A stretch of 64,000 nt of DNA from Amycolatopsis sulphurea (GTDB taxonomy: Bacteria; Actinomycetota; Actinomycetes; Mycobacteriales; Pseudonocardiaceae), in assembly GCF_002564045.1 (NCBI RefSeq), contig NZ_PDJK01000002.1:248001-312000 (forward strand), given 5' to 3'. Shown here piece after piece: positions 54,416 to 63,466 of the stretch. Under the pieces are notes generated by a model, which saw only the letters and a list, made by a program, of their open reading frames with translations, was not told the DNA's origin and did not search any database. The first letter of the stretch is position 1. Every line of letters begins with the position of its first letter. Made by a program: the position numbers and the translations under genes.

Positions 54416-56668
54416 TCACGAAGCAGGCACGCCGGCCGGCACGAAATCGGCCGTTTCCGCGTCCAGCAGGAAAACCTGGGCGGCTCCGACGTCGAAGTAC
54501 ATCCCGCTCAAGGTCAGCGTGCCGCGGGCGAGCGCGTCGGCCACCACCGCGTGTTCCCGCAGGTGCTCCAGCTGCTGGACGACGTTGTGCAGGGCCAGCT
54601 GGTCCGCCTCGGCCGGCGGGCGGTGCCCGTCCAGAGTCGGCGGACGGTCCAGCGTCCGGCGGCGCAGCGTGGGCGCGCCGTGCTCCAGCCAGCTGCCCAG
54701 CCGGGCCAGCCCGTCCGGCGCGGTGCCGAGCAGCGCCTTCATCGCGCCGCACGAGGAATGCCCGCACACCACGATCTCCGGCACTTCCAGCACACCCACC
54801 GCGTACTCGATCGCCGCGCCCACCGACGCGTCGCTCTCGGCCGCGCCGGGCGGCACGAGGTTGCCGATGTTGCGGATGGTGAACAGGTCCCCCGGCCCCG
54901 AAGTGGTGATCAGGTTCGGCACGATGCGCGAGTCCCCGCAGGTGATGAACAGCGTGTGCGGCTCCTGGCCGTTCGCCAGGCCGCTGAGCGTGTCCCGCAG
55001 CAGTGGCGCACCCCGGCGCTGGAACTCCGAGGTCCCGCGGCCGAGCAGGGAACTCCCGGACCGCTGCTCGGGCAGGTGCTCGGCCTGCCACTGCGACCAT
55101 GGCGCCAGCCACCGCGGCACGACCCGCGAGGCGAGCCCGCGCCGCACGGTGGGCTCACCGTCGTTGCCGCGCTGATACCAAGGGTGCCCGATCTCGTCCA
55201 CGCGCACCTCGCCCCCGGCCCGCACGTGTGCCTCCTGCCAGCCACGCAGGCAGTCGAAGGCCGCGTGGTCGAGGTAGTCCACGATCAGTTCCAGCGTGAC
55301 CTCGGCCCGCTCCGGAACCTGGGTCAGCACCTTCGTCAGGCGGGGCACGGAAAGGAAGGTCAGCGCACCCTCGATGACCACACGCACCCGGGCACCGTCC
55401 GATTCGACGTGCACACCGGAGTGCACCATCCGGCGCACCAGCATCCCCAGCGCCAGCAGCACGCCGAGCGCGACCCCGGTCAGCAGGTTCACGGCGACCG
55501 CGCCGAGCAGGGTGACCGCGTACACCGCGAGGTCGCCGTGGCGGCGCACTTCCTTCAGCGCGGGCAGATTCACCAGCTTCGCGCCGACGAACACCAGCAG
55601 CGCGGCGAGCGCGGCGAGCGGGATGTACCGCAGGATTCCGGTCAGCAGCAAGCAGAACAGCAGAATCCAGCAGGAATGAAGGGCGGCCGCGGCCCTGGTC
55701 CGCGCACCCGCCTCGAAGTTCGCCATGCTGCGCACGATCACGCCGGTCACCGGCAGGCCGCCGAGCGCGCCGGACACCACATTGCCCGCGCCTTGCCCGA
55801 TCAGCTCCCGGTCCAGGTCGCTGCGCTTCCCGCCGCGCCGCTTGTCCACCGACACCGCGGAGAGCAGGCTCTCCAGGCTCGCGATCAGGGCGACGCTCAC
55901 CGCGGCCAGCACCGGCCCGCCCCAGTCGCCACCCGGCAGCCGGGGGACCAGGCCGAGCGAGGGCAGGGCTTCCGGCAGTTCGATCCGCGGCAGCGTCATC
56001 CCGGTGGTGGCGGCGACGACGGTGGCGATCGTGACTGCGGCGAGCGGGGCGGGCACCTTCCGCACCGGGCCGGGCAGCCGGGGCCAGATCAGCAGGACCG
56101 CGATGGTCAGCACACCGATCAGCACGGCCTTGTCGTGATGGCCGACGAGCTGGCTCGGCAACTCGGCGAGGTCGGCGAGCGCGGAGCCCTGGGCCCGGCC
56201 GCCGAGCACGACGTGCAGCTGGCCGAGCACGATGGTGACGCCGATCCCGGCGAGCAGGCCGTGCACGATCGCGGGGGAGATGGCCAGCGCGCCGCGCGCG
56301 ATCCGGCTCAGGCCGAAGAGGATCTGCAACAGGCCGGCGCCGACGGTCACCGCGCAGGTGACGGGCCAGCCGTAGGTGGAGATGGTGTCCGCGAGCACCA
56401 CGGTCAGGGCCGCGGAAGGGCCGCTGACCTGCAGCGGTGAGCCGCCGAGCAGGCTCGCGACCACACCGCCGGCGACGGCGGAGATCAGGCCGGCCAGCAG
56501 CGGGGCGCCGACGGCGAGCGCGATGCCGAGCGAGAGGGGAATGGCGACCAGGAAGACGACCACCGAAGCGGGCAGGTCGTGCCGGACGAGGACGGGCAAC
56601 ACCCGGCGCAGGCCGGGACGGCGGGGCGGAGGCCCGGTGTCGTGCTCTCCGCGAACGATCTCGATCAT
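54416..56668 (-). CDS. SulP transporter-carbonic anhydrase fusion 2
   Basis: 750 residues, the same layout as fusion 1: SulP domain (RHDLPASVVVFLVAIPLSLG), STAS-like middle (FLSVPRLTKVLTQVPERAEV) and beta-carbonic anhydrase (FITCGDSRIVPNLI; VVCGHSSCGAMKALLG). The anhydrase cores of both paralogs share long identical stretches, indicating tandem duplication. ATG 56668 (MIEIVRGEHDTGPPP). Together the two sit between bioA and bioD on the biotin-gene strand. Confidence 0.9.
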   Translation of the reverse strand: MIEIVRGEHDTGPPPRRPGLRRVLPVLVRHDLPASVVVFLVAIPLSLGIALAVGAPLLAGLISAVAGGVVASLLGGSPLQVSGPSAALTVVLADTISTYGWPVTCAVTVGAGLLQILFGLSRIARGALAISPAIVHGLLAGIGVTIVLGQLHVVLGGRAQGSALADLAELPSQLVGHHDKAVLIGVLTIAVLLIWPRLPGPVRKVPAPLAAVTIATVVAATTGMTLPRIELPEALPSLGLVPRLPGGDWGGPVLAAVSVALIASLESLLSAVSVDKRRGGKRSDLDRELIGQGAGNVVSGALGGLPVTGVIVRSMANFEAGARTRAAAALHSCWILLFCLLLTGILRYIPLAALAALLVFVGAKLVNLPALKEVRRHGDLAVYAVTLLGAVAVNLLTGVALGVLLALGMLVRRMVHSGVHVESDGARVRVVIEGALTFLSVPRLTKVLTQVPERAEVTLELIVDYLDHAAFDCLRGWQEAHVRAGGEVRVDEIGHPWYQRGNDGEPTVRRGLASRVVPRWLAPWSQWQAEHLPEQRSGSSLLGRGTSEFQRRGAPLLRDTLSGLANGQEPHTLFITCGDSRIVPNLITTSGPGDLFTIRNIGNLVPPGAAESDASVGAAIEYAVGVLEVPEIVVCGHSSCGAMKALLGTAPDGLARLGSWLEHGAPTLRRRTLDRPPTLDGHRPPAEADQLALHNVVQQLEHLREHAVVADALARGTLTLSGMYFDVGAAQVFLLDAETADFVPAGVPAS

Positions 56669-56698
56669 GGTCGCAGGATCGCCGAAACCCTCCGAAAA

Positions 56699-56706
56699 GT
56701 CCGCTA
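56699..56706 (-). promoter_or_regulatory. Shared upstream motif of SulP-CA 2
   Basis: TAGCGGAC then TTTT on the minus strand, 31 nt before the ATG, as in SulP-CA 1. The region up to 56885 is AT-richer than its surroundings and holds no supported gene. Confidence 0.45.
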
Positions 56707-56885
56707 CATGAACATCATTCGGGTTAGCTCGTGCAGGGAGGAACTAGGACATTCAGGATGAAACTCACCAACCACCTGAAGTATTTGAACCAAAATCCAC
56801 CCTTATCGGTGATGACAATCAGTTTTCGACCACGAACAGTCACGCTCCGCGTCCAGTTTCGGCCGATTGCACTTTTCAGGTGAAT

Positions 56886-58196
56886 TCACGCTTTCCGCGC
56901 GACTTCACCCATCGCGGCGGTGATCACGGCCAGGTCGGCGTCGCCGGTGACGTACGGCGGCATCGCGTAGACGAGATTCCGGAACGGCCGCAGCCACGCC
57001 CCCGCCGCGGTGGCCACCTCGGTCGCCACCCCCAGGCCCACCTCGTGGTCCAGCTCCAGCACCCCGATCGCGCCGAGGACCCGCACGTCCCGGACGCGCG
57101 GCAGGTCGCGGGCCGCGGCCAGCCCCGTCCGCAGGCCGGCTTCAATCCGCGCGACGTCGGCCTGCCAGCCGCCGCCGGCCAGCATCCCGAGCGAGGCGTT
57201 CGCGACCGCGGCGGCCAGCGGGTTGCCCATGAACGTCGGACCGTGCGCGAGCACCGGAAGCTCGCCCCGTGCGATGCCGTCGGCGATCCGCGGGGTGCAC
57301 AGCGTGGCGGCCATGGTGAGGTACCCGCCGGTCAGCGCCTTGCCGAGGCACAGCACGTCCGGCGTCACCCCGGCGTGCTCGGCGGCGAACAGCCTGCCGG
57401 TACGGCCGAAGCCGGTGGCGATCTCGTCGAAGATCAGCAGCACATCGTGCTCACGCGTCAGCTCCCGCAGCGCGCGCAGGTATCCGGGATGGTGAAAGCG
57501 CATCCCGCCGGCACCCTGCACCACCGGCTCCACGATCACCGCGGCCAGCTCGTCCGCGTGCTGTCCGAGCGCCGCCGCCAGCTCGTCCACATAGGATTGA
57601 TCAGGCGGCGCGGCGAACCCGGACGGCGGCGCCGGCACGAACACCTGCTCGGGCAGCACCCCGCGCCACAGCGAGTGCATCCCGCCGTCCGGATCGCAGA
57701 CGCTCATCGGGGTGAAGGTGTCGCCGTGGTAGCCACCGCGCCAGGTGAGCAGCCTGCGTTTGCCCGGCAGCCCGCGGGAACGCTGGTACTGCAGGCACAT
57801 CTTCACCGCGACCTCGACCGAGACCGAACCGGAGTCGCACAGGAACACATGCTCCAGCCCGTCCGGGGTGAGGTCCACGAGGGTCTTCGCGAGCGTGATC
57901 GCCGGTTCGTGGGTGAGCCCGCCGAACATGACGTGGCTCATCCGGCCGGCCTGCTCCGCCAGGGCCGCGTCGAGCACCGGGTGCCGGTACCCGTGCACCG
58001 CCGCCCACCAGGACGACATCCCGTCGACCAGCTCCCGGCCGTCGGCCAGGTGCAACCGCACCCCGCTCGCCTCGGTGACCAGCAGGGGCGGCACCCGGCC
58101 CGGCATCGGCGCGTAGGGATGCCACAGGTGGGCGGCGTCGAGGGCCAGCAGGCCGGCGGGGTGCACCCGGCCGACCCTAGCCGGGGACGGCCGCAT
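56886..58196 (-). CDS. bioA: Adenosylmethionine-8-amino-7-oxononanoate aminotransferase
   Basis: PLP enzyme making DAPA from KAPA and SAM. 436 residues: [11 protein letters not shown] and [46 protein letters not shown], the PLP Lys in [12 protein letters not shown], and THGP-like [16 protein letters not shown]. Start uncertain: ATG 58196 or GTG 58166 ([14 protein letters not shown]), the latter with a TAGGGT box close by. The longer frame to 58280 enters the MITE-like element and is rejected. bioF is not in the window. Confidence 0.94.
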   Translation of the reverse strand: MRPSPARVGRVHPAGLLALDAAHLWHPYAPMPGRVPPLLVTEASGVRLHLADGRELVDGMSSWWAAVHGYRHPVLDAALAEQAGRMSHVMFGGLTHEPAITLAKTLVDLTPDGLEHVFLCDSGSVSVEVAVKMCLQYQRSRGLPGKRRLLTWRGGYHGDTFTPMSVCDPDGGMHSLWRGVLPEQVFVPAPPSGFAAPPDQSYVDELAAALGQHADELAAVIVEPVVQGAGGMRFHHPGYLRALRELTREHDVLLIFDEIATGFGRTGRLFAAEHAGVTPDVLCLGKALTGGYLTMAATLCTPRIADGIARGELPVLAHGPTFMGNPLAAAVANASLGMLAGGGWQADVARIEAGLRTGLAAARDLPRVRDVRVLGAIGVLELDHEVGLGVATEVATAAGAWLRPFRNLVYAMPPYVTGDADLAVITAAMGEVARKA

Positions 58197-58247
58197 CCGG
58201 ATGTGACGGTCTGCTCCTTGACAGGCCGGACTGCTCCCACCCCGTCC

Positions 58248-58527
58248 CAGGGTGTCGGCAAAGTCGGTGTGAGGGGCCATGCGCCGACCGCGGAGGTCCG
58301 TGAAGGTCTGTGAAGGGGCCCTTCACAGACTCTGAGTCCGTGAAGGACCCCTTCACAGACCCGAGACAGGTCCGGCACACACCACGAGGTGGTCGCGCAT
58401 CTCGAACACCGCTTCGCCCGCTGCCGGGCGCAATCGATCGAGATGGCAGGCGCCGTCGATGGATGACGCGGCAGCCACGGCTCACTCTGCTGATCACAGG
58501 GCCTCGACCAACCTTGCCGACACCCTG
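58248..58527. mobile_element. MITE-like element, 280 bp, copy 7
   Basis: The most complete copy: CAGGGTGTCGGCAAAGTCGG at 58248 and the complement of CAGGGTGTCGGCAAGGTTGG ending 58527. The central palindrome GTGAAGGGGCCCTTCACAGA ... GTGAAGGACCCCTTCACAGA lies at about 58310-58360. The right arm is longer than in copy 2 and contains GGGCGCAATCGATCGAGATG, also seen in copy 5. Flanks CACCCCGTCC and TTACCCGTCC agree at 7 of 10 positions, consistent with an eroded 10-bp target duplication. Confidence 0.8.
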
Positions 58528-58566
58528 TTACCCGTCCGGTGTGGACGGTGCTACTCGGCCGCGCGG

Positions 58567-59793
58567 CTACGAACGCGCCGTGCCCAGCCGCACCGGCAGC
58601 GACTCCAGACCGTGCACCAGCGGGCTCGCCCGGTAGCGCAGCTCTTCCTCCGGCACCGCCAGCGCCAAGTCCGGGAACCGGCTCAGCAAACCGCCGAGCG
58701 CGATCTCCGCCTCCATCCGCGCCAGCGGAGCGCCAGCGCAGTAATGAATGCCATGCCCGAACGCGAGATGCCCACCGGCCGCACGAGTGACGTCCAGCTC
58801 ATCGGGGTCCGGGAACTTGTCCGCGTCGCGGTTGGCCGCCAGCAACGAGATTTCGACGAACTCACCCGCCGCGATCGTCGCGCCACCGACCTCCACGTCC
58901 TCGGTGGTGAAACGGGTCGTGGCCAAGTTGATCGGGCCGTCGTACCGCAGGAACTCCTCCACCGCAACGGGCATCAACGACGGATCGGCCCGCAACTTCG
59001 CCGCCTGCTCCGGGGCACGCAACAGCGCGAGCGTCGCATTGCCAATCAGATTCACCGTCGTCTCGTAACCCGCACTGAGCAACAGGAACGCCATACCGAC
59101 CAGCTCCTCCGCGGCGAGCCGGTCACCCTCCTCGCTGACCTGGATCAGCTCGGACAACAGATCCGCACCGGGCTCGGCGCGCTTCTCCTCCACCAGTTTC
59201 GTGAGCAACTCGTAAATCTGCCCGGCGGCGGCGTTCATCGCGTCGACATCGATGGCCCCGGACAGCAGGGTGTTCGACCAGCCGACGAAATCGCCCTGGT
59301 CCCGCGGGTCCACGCCAAGCAGCTCGCAGATCACCGCGATCGGCAACGGCAACGCGAACACGGTCATCAGATTGACCTGCTCCTGGCCGGCCATCTCGTC
59401 CAGCAGCTCGCGGGTGAGCTCTTCGATCCGCGGTCGCAGCCGGGCGACCGTGCGCGGGGTGAACGCCTTGTTCACCAGCTTGCGCAACCGCGTGTGGTTC
59501 GGCGGATCGCTGGTCAGCATGTTCCGGGTGAGCTCGCTGGCCGCTCCCGCGGCCGTTTCGGCCAAGCCGAGCTTGGTGGCGAGCAGCTCGTCGATGCGCT
59601 GCTGGTCCTTGCTCAGCCGGGGATCGGCGAGCAGCGTCCGCGCGTCCTCGTATCCGGTCACCAGGTAGGACACGTGCCCCCACGGGTTGCCGAAAGGGCA
59701 GGCCGGGCCACGCAGCTCGGCCAGCCGGCCGTGCGCATTCTGCAGCAGCAGCTCGTCCAGCGTGGGTAGATCTTCGGGCACTTCGACACTCAC
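58567..59793 (-). CDS. Cytochrome P450
   Basis: 408-residue bacterial class I P450 (CYP105/107-like). I-helix LSAGYETTVNLIGN, ExxR in EEFLRYDGP, and the heme-thiolate signature AFGHGIHYCAGAPLARMEAE; also LTSDPPNHTRLRKLVNKAF. Starts GTG 59793. Soluble, needing ferredoxin and reductase from elsewhere. It is 21 nt after the SRPBCC gene, with which it may form an operon. Substrate unknown. Confidence 0.94.
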   Translation of the reverse strand: MSVEVPEDLPTLDELLLQNAHGRLAELRGPACPFGNPWGHVSYLVTGYEDARTLLADPRLSKDQQRIDELLATKLGLAETAAGAASELTRNMLTSDPPNHTRLRKLVNKAFTPRTVARLRPRIEELTRELLDEMAGQEQVNLMTVFALPLPIAVICELLGVDPRDQGDFVGWSNTLLSGAIDVDAMNAAAGQIYELLTKLVEEKRAEPGADLLSELIQVSEEGDRLAAEELVGMAFLLLSAGYETTVNLIGNATLALLRAPEQAAKLRADPSLMPVAVEEFLRYDGPINLATTRFTTEDVEVGGATIAAGEFVEISLLAANRDADKFPDPDELDVTRAAGGHLAFGHGIHYCAGAPLARMEAEIALGGLLSRFPDLALAVPEEELRYRASPLVHGLESLPVRLGTARS

Positions 59794-59814
59794 CAGGCCT
59801 CCACAGACACAGCT

Positions 59815-60204
59815 TCAGCGCTCGGCCGATGCGGCCTCGACGCGATCGATCACGTCCGTCCAATATGCCCGCGGCGCGGTCCGCTCCGCCACATCCGCGA
59901 GCCGATCCTGGTGAATCTTGACCGTCGCCCGCTCGCCCTGGGCGACCACGGTCAGCTGCAGCGTGGAGTCGTGGTCCCACCAGGTCAGCCGTACCCGGCT
60001 GCCCTCGTGGAAGCTGCGGATCCGGCCGGTGGTGCCGTTGGCCGTCTCGTATCCGGCGGCGAGCGCGGCGCCGGGACCGAGCCAGATCGGCGGCCCTTCC
60101 CGGCCGGTCAGGAACTCCCACAACCGGTTCCCGGAATACGGCAGCGTCCGGGAAACCCCTGTCTCCCAGCCATTATGCGCCGTCTTGCCCACTTCGCCGA
60201 CCAT
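59815..60204 (-). CDS. SRPBCC/AHSA1-type protein
   Basis: 129 residues with the START-like ligand-binding pattern: VSRTLPYSGNRLWEFLTGRE at the N-terminus, a middle SFHEGSRVRLTWWDHDSTLQL, and a long C-terminal helix (RTAPRAYWTDVIDRVEAASA). Typical of AHSA1/polyketide-cyclase-like proteins of unknown ligand. It directly precedes the P450 on the same strand. Starts ATG 60204. Confidence 0.75.
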   Translation of the reverse strand: MVGEVGKTAHNGWETGVSRTLPYSGNRLWEFLTGREGPPIWLGPGAALAAGYETANGTTGRIRSFHEGSRVRLTWWDHDSTLQLTVVAQGERATVKIHQDRLADVAERTAPRAYWTDVIDRVEAASAER

Positions 60205-60256
60205 GGCGCCATGATGGCACCGAGCGCCGTCGGAACCCGGTGAGGGATCATCAAGT

Positions 60257-60886
60257 GTGCGCTATCGCCCGATTTCCCCCGAGGTGCTGACGGCCGAGCT
60301 GACCGACCGTATCGCCGCGCTCGCTCACAACCGCCGGATCGCGGTGGCCGTCGACGGCGCCGACCCGGCGAGCGCTACCGGCGATCTTGCGGACGCGCTG
60401 GCCGCCCCGCTGCGGGTACGCGGCCGCGAAGCGCTGCGGGTGTCCGCACGGGACTTCCTGCGCCCAGCGTCGTTGCGATTCGAGCACGGCAAGCAAAGCC
60501 CCGACGCGCGCTACACCGACTGGCTCGATCTGGGCGGCCTGCGCCGGGAAGTGCTGGATCCACTGCGCGAAAAGGGCACCGGCGAAATCCTTCCAGCGCT
60601 GTGGGATTCCGATCGCGACCGCGCCACCAGGCTGCCCCGTGTCCCGGTTCCGGACGGCGGCGTCGTCCTGCTGGACGGCGAATTCCTGCAAGGCGCGGGC
60701 CTCGCTTTCGACTTCGTGGTGCACCTGTGGCTCTCCCCCGCCGCACTGCGCCGGCGTACCCCGGAGGACCAGGCATGGGCGCTGCCCGCCTACGAACGGT
60801 ACGAAGCCGAGGTGGATCCGAGCGCACTCGCCGACGTCGTGGTCCGGGTGGAGGACCCCCGCCACCCCGCCGTGTACGAGCCCTGA
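60257..60886 (+). CDS. Uridine-kinase-like P-loop protein lacking the Walker A lysine
   Basis: 209 residues from GTG 60257. The layout follows the uridine kinase-like family (RRIAVAVDGADPASATGDLA; LRVSARDFLRPASLRFEHGK; YTDWLDLGGLRREVLDPL; FDFVVHLWLSPAALRRRTPE). The P-loop reads GADPASAT where GxxxxGK[ST] is expected, so the ATP-binding Lys and preceding Gly are gone. It may be catalytically inactive or use another mode. It meets pimB tail to tail with no spacer. Confidence 0.65.
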   Translation: MRYRPISPEVLTAELTDRIAALAHNRRIAVAVDGADPASATGDLADALAAPLRVRGREALRVSARDFLRPASLRFEHGKQSPDARYTDWLDLGGLRREVLDPLREKGTGEILPALWDSDRDRATRLPRVPVPDGGVVLLDGEFLQGAGLAFDFVVHLWLSPAALRRRTPEDQAWALPAYERYEAEVDPSALADVVVRVEDPRHPAVYEP

Positions 60887-62044
60887 TCAGCGCACCGCGG
60901 CGACCGGATCTCCGTCCAGGAGACGGGAAAGCCGGGCCGCCATCGTGTCCCAGCGCCAGTGCTCGGACACCCAGGCGCGACCGGACTCGCCCATCCTGCG
61001 GGCGCGGACGCGGTCGGTCAGCAACGCGGCCAGGGTGTCGGCCAGCTGCGCGACGTCGCGGCCGTTGACCACGTGGCCGGTCACCTCGTCCAGCACCGCT
61101 TCGGGGGCGCCACCCGAGGTACCGGCGACCACCGGCAGCCCGGTCGCGGACGCCTCCAGGTAGACGATGCCGAGCCCCTCCACGTCCAGCCCCTTGCCAC
61201 GGGTGCGAGCCGGCATCGCGAACACGTCACCGGCGTTGTAGTGCGCGGGCAGCTCCTCCCACGGCACCGAACCGGTGAGCACCACGTCGCGGGACACACC
61301 GCAAGCCTCGGCCAGCTGGGCCAGTTGCTTGCGGTACGGACCGCCGCCGACCAGCAGGAGAGCCGCGTCCGGGACCTGAGCGCGAATCGCGGGCAGCGCG
61401 TGCACCAGCATGTCCTGGCCCTTGCGCGGCACCAACCGGGAAACGCACACCACGGTCGGCCGGTCGCCAAGGCCGTGCCGGGCGCGGATCTCCTCGCGGG
61501 CACCCGGATCCGGTGCGAACAGCGTGGTGTCCACCCCGCTCGGCAGCATCTCCAGCCCGGCCAGCGGGCCGAACGCCGCGGCGAACCGGCGGCGGGTGTA
61601 CTTGCTCACGTAGGTGACCACGTCCACGGTGTCGCCGATACGCCGCAGCGCCCGGCGCGAACCGGGCAGCATCGACCAGCCGACCTCGTGCCCGTGCGTC
61701 GATGCGACCGCCCGCCGGGCGCCCTCCTGCCGCAACGGCTGCGCCAGCAGCGCGAGCGGCGCCGCGGCACCGAACCACACGGCCTCGCACTCGCGGGCGC
61801 GCATGATCTGTTTCGCCCGGCGCAGCACGTCCGGCGTCGGCAGCATCAGCGACGTCGGGTGCCGCACCACCTCGAACGGCGCCGCCGCGTCGAATTCGGT
61901 GTGCGAACCGCTGCTGCGTTCCCAGGACGGGGCGTAGACCACGAGTTCGTCCGCGGGCAGCCGCGTGGCCAGTGAGTTGAGGTAGTTCTGGATCCCCCCG
62001 GGACGCGGCGGGAAATCGTTGGTCACGAGCAGGGTCCTCAGCAC
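60887..62044 (-). CDS. pimB: GT4 mannosyltransferase, PimB-like
   Basis: 385-residue GT-B glycosyltransferase. N-terminal TLLVTNDFPPRPGGIQNYLN with the GG acceptor-loop motif, STHGHEVGWSMLPGSR, donor-domain VSRLVPRKGQDML, PARTRGKGLDVEGLGIVYLE and EASATGLPVVAGTSGGAPEA, the E(x7)E region. This matches PimB, which adds the second mannose to phosphatidylinositol mannosides from GDP-mannose. GTG 62044 (VLRTLLVTN) is the family start. Acceptor assignment is inferred. Confidence 0.83.
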   Translation of the reverse strand: MLRTLLVTNDFPPRPGGIQNYLNSLATRLPADELVVYAPSWERSSGSHTEFDAAAPFEVVRHPTSLMLPTPDVLRRAKQIMRARECEAVWFGAAAPLALLAQPLRQEGARRAVASTHGHEVGWSMLPGSRRALRRIGDTVDVVTYVSKYTRRRFAAAFGPLAGLEMLPSGVDTTLFAPDPGAREEIRARHGLGDRPTVVCVSRLVPRKGQDMLVHALPAIRAQVPDAALLLVGGGPYRKQLAQLAEACGVSRDVVLTGSVPWEELPAHYNAGDVFAMPARTRGKGLDVEGLGIVYLEASATGLPVVAGTSGGAPEAVLDEVTGHVVNGRDVAQLADTLAALLTDRVRARRMGESGRAWVSEHWRWDTMAARLSRLLDGDPVAAVR

Positions 62045-62075
62045 ACCCGGAAGGCTACTGTCCGCCGCGGACGAC

Positions 62076-62111
62076 GACGGGGCGGCACCGCATGCGCGGT
62101 ACCGCCCCGTC
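62076..62111 (-). terminator. Hairpin terminator after the NlpC/P60 gene
   Basis: GACGGGGCGGCACCGC (62076-62091) pairs with GCGGTACCGCCCCGTC (62096-62111). The single mismatch is a G-U pair in minus-strand RNA, giving a full 16-bp stem 21 nt after the stop. There is no T-tract. Confidence 0.55.
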
Positions 62112-62132
62112 GGTGGCGTGCCTGAACCCGGC

Positions 62133-63197
62133 TCAGGAGGTGACCCGGCGGGCACCCACGTACTGGCTCTGCAACGGCGAGATCTTCACCACGTCGCCGC
62201 TGGTCGGCGCGTGCACCATCTTGCCGTCGCTGACGACCATGCCGACGTGCGAGACGGGCGTGTAGTAGAACACCAGGTCGCCCGGCTGCAGCTGGTCCTT
62301 CGGGATCGGGGTGCCGAAGGTCGACTGCGCGCTGCTGGACCGCGGCAGCGTGATACCGGCCTGCTTGTACGCCCACTGCATCAGGCCCGAGCAGTCGAAC
62401 TGGCTCGGTCCCGTGGCACCCCAGACGTACGGGCTGCCCAGCTTGCTGAGCGCGGCTTGGAGGGCGACCTGCGCGGCAGCGCTCGGCGCCTTGATGTTCG
62501 CCGGGGCCTCACCGCCCTGGTCGCCCTGCAGCGTCTTGTCGGCCGCGCTGAGCGCCGGCTTGGTGTTCTTCAGCTGGTCGAGCTGATCCTGCAGGGTCTT
62601 CTTCTTGGCGGTGATGTCGTCGGTCAGCTTCTTGGCGGCGTCCCGGGCGGCGGTCGCCCGCTTCGCCGCGTCCGCGGCCAGGTTCTCCGCGTCCTTGGCC
62701 TGTTTGACCGCACCGGCCAGCCGATGCAGCGCGGCGTCCTTCTCGGCCGCGATCTGGTCGAGCGCGGCCGAGCGGTCGAGAAAGTCCTGAGTGGACGAAC
62801 CGGCCAGCAGCGCCGAGAGCTTGTTCATCTGCACGCCGGACAGGAACGAGGCACCGGCGAACTTGTCGACGTCCACCTTGAACTTGGCCTCGTCCGCGGC
62901 GGCGGTGGCGGCCGAGGAGTGCGCGGTGGTCACGTCCCCGTCGGCCTTGTCGAGGTCCTGCTGTTTCGCGGCAAGGTCGTCCTGCGCCTTCAGCAAGTCC
63001 TCGTTCGCCTTCTCGGCCTGGGCCGAGAGGTCACGGTACTTGGCGAGGGCGTCCGAACCACCGGAAGCCGGGGGGGTCTGGAGGGCGGGGATGGGGGCGG
63101 CGGAGGCCGCCGACGGCTGCGCCACGGTGACGACTGCGATCACGGACGCGGCCGCGAGGGCACCTGACACCACGCGCTTGACTGGATGCGACTGCAC
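62133..63197 (-). CDS. Secreted NlpC/P60 peptidoglycan hydrolase
   Basis: 354 residues from GTG 63197 (VQSHPVKRVVSGALAAASVI). A signal peptide (cleaved near AASAAPIP) precedes a coiled coil (~50-225: KYRDLSAQAEKANEDLLKAQ; DAAKKLTDDITAKKKTLQDQ) and a C-terminal NlpC/P60 domain with catalytic Cys in FDCSGLMQWAY, His in VSHVGMVV and the third residue in MVHAPTSGD. RipA-like role in septal or wall turnover. The long 5' leader suggests RNA-level control. Confidence 0.92.
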   Translation of the reverse strand: MQSHPVKRVVSGALAAASVIAVVTVAQPSAASAAPIPALQTPPASGGSDALAKYRDLSAQAEKANEDLLKAQDDLAAKQQDLDKADGDVTTAHSSAATAAADEAKFKVDVDKFAGASFLSGVQMNKLSALLAGSSTQDFLDRSAALDQIAAEKDAALHRLAGAVKQAKDAENLAADAAKRATAARDAAKKLTDDITAKKKTLQDQLDQLKNTKPALSAADKTLQGDQGGEAPANIKAPSAAAQVALQAALSKLGSPYVWGATGPSQFDCSGLMQWAYKQAGITLPRSSSAQSTFGTPIPKDQLQPGDLVFYYTPVSHVGMVVSDGKMVHAPTSGDVVKISPLQSQYVGARRVTS

Positions 63198-63431
63198 GGT
63201 CGCGCGGGTCTCCTTTGCTTGTCGGCCGCCGTCTCCGGAGCCATGACACGGCCGAGGCGGGGGATCCCCGGCCGAGCGCGTCCGCCCGTGTTCCGGCCGC
63301 GGCGCACTGCACCGGCCCTGCCACGTGCGAGATGGTTCCGGTAAAGGCTCCCCGACAAAGCCGTTCCGGCGGCGATCCCGTGTCGCCGTCCTGCCGACGG
63401 CTACCTGCCACGAGATCTCGGCCAGGTTACG
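63198..63431 (-). ncRNA. Structured 5' leader; possible c-di-AMP riboswitch
   Basis: About 230 nt lie between a terminator and the NlpC/P60 start, with no gene. The RNA strand contains several pairable segments (GGCAGGTAGCCGTCGGCAGG; GGAACGGCTTTGTCGGGGAG then CC; ACCGGAACC). In actinobacteria, ydaO/yuaA riboswitches often precede such hydrolases. I cannot recover the full consensus by eye, so this rests mainly on context. Confidence 0.3.
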
Positions 63432-63466
63432 AAAAGACCCGGGGGCGCGTCCACCGGGGCCCCCGG
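63432..63466 (-). terminator. Intrinsic terminator downstream of the Cys-rich gene
   Basis: On the minus strand CCGGGGGC (63466-63459) pairs with GCCCCCGG (63446-63439) around a 12-nt loop, followed by TCTTTTC. It separates the Cys-rich gene from the NlpC/P60 leader. The stretch 63467-63622 shows no gene. Confidence 0.7.

Noticed and set aside
52237..56440. Two long plus-strand open frames opposite the SulP-CA genes
   Set aside because: They mirror each other because the sense genes are paralogs; no motifs or ribosome sites.
56758..56883. 41-codon ORF (MKLTNHLKYLNQNPPLSVMT...) in the AT-richer gap before SulP-CA 2
   Set aside because: Codon use is unlike real genes here and the ribosome site is weak; more likely regulatory spacer.
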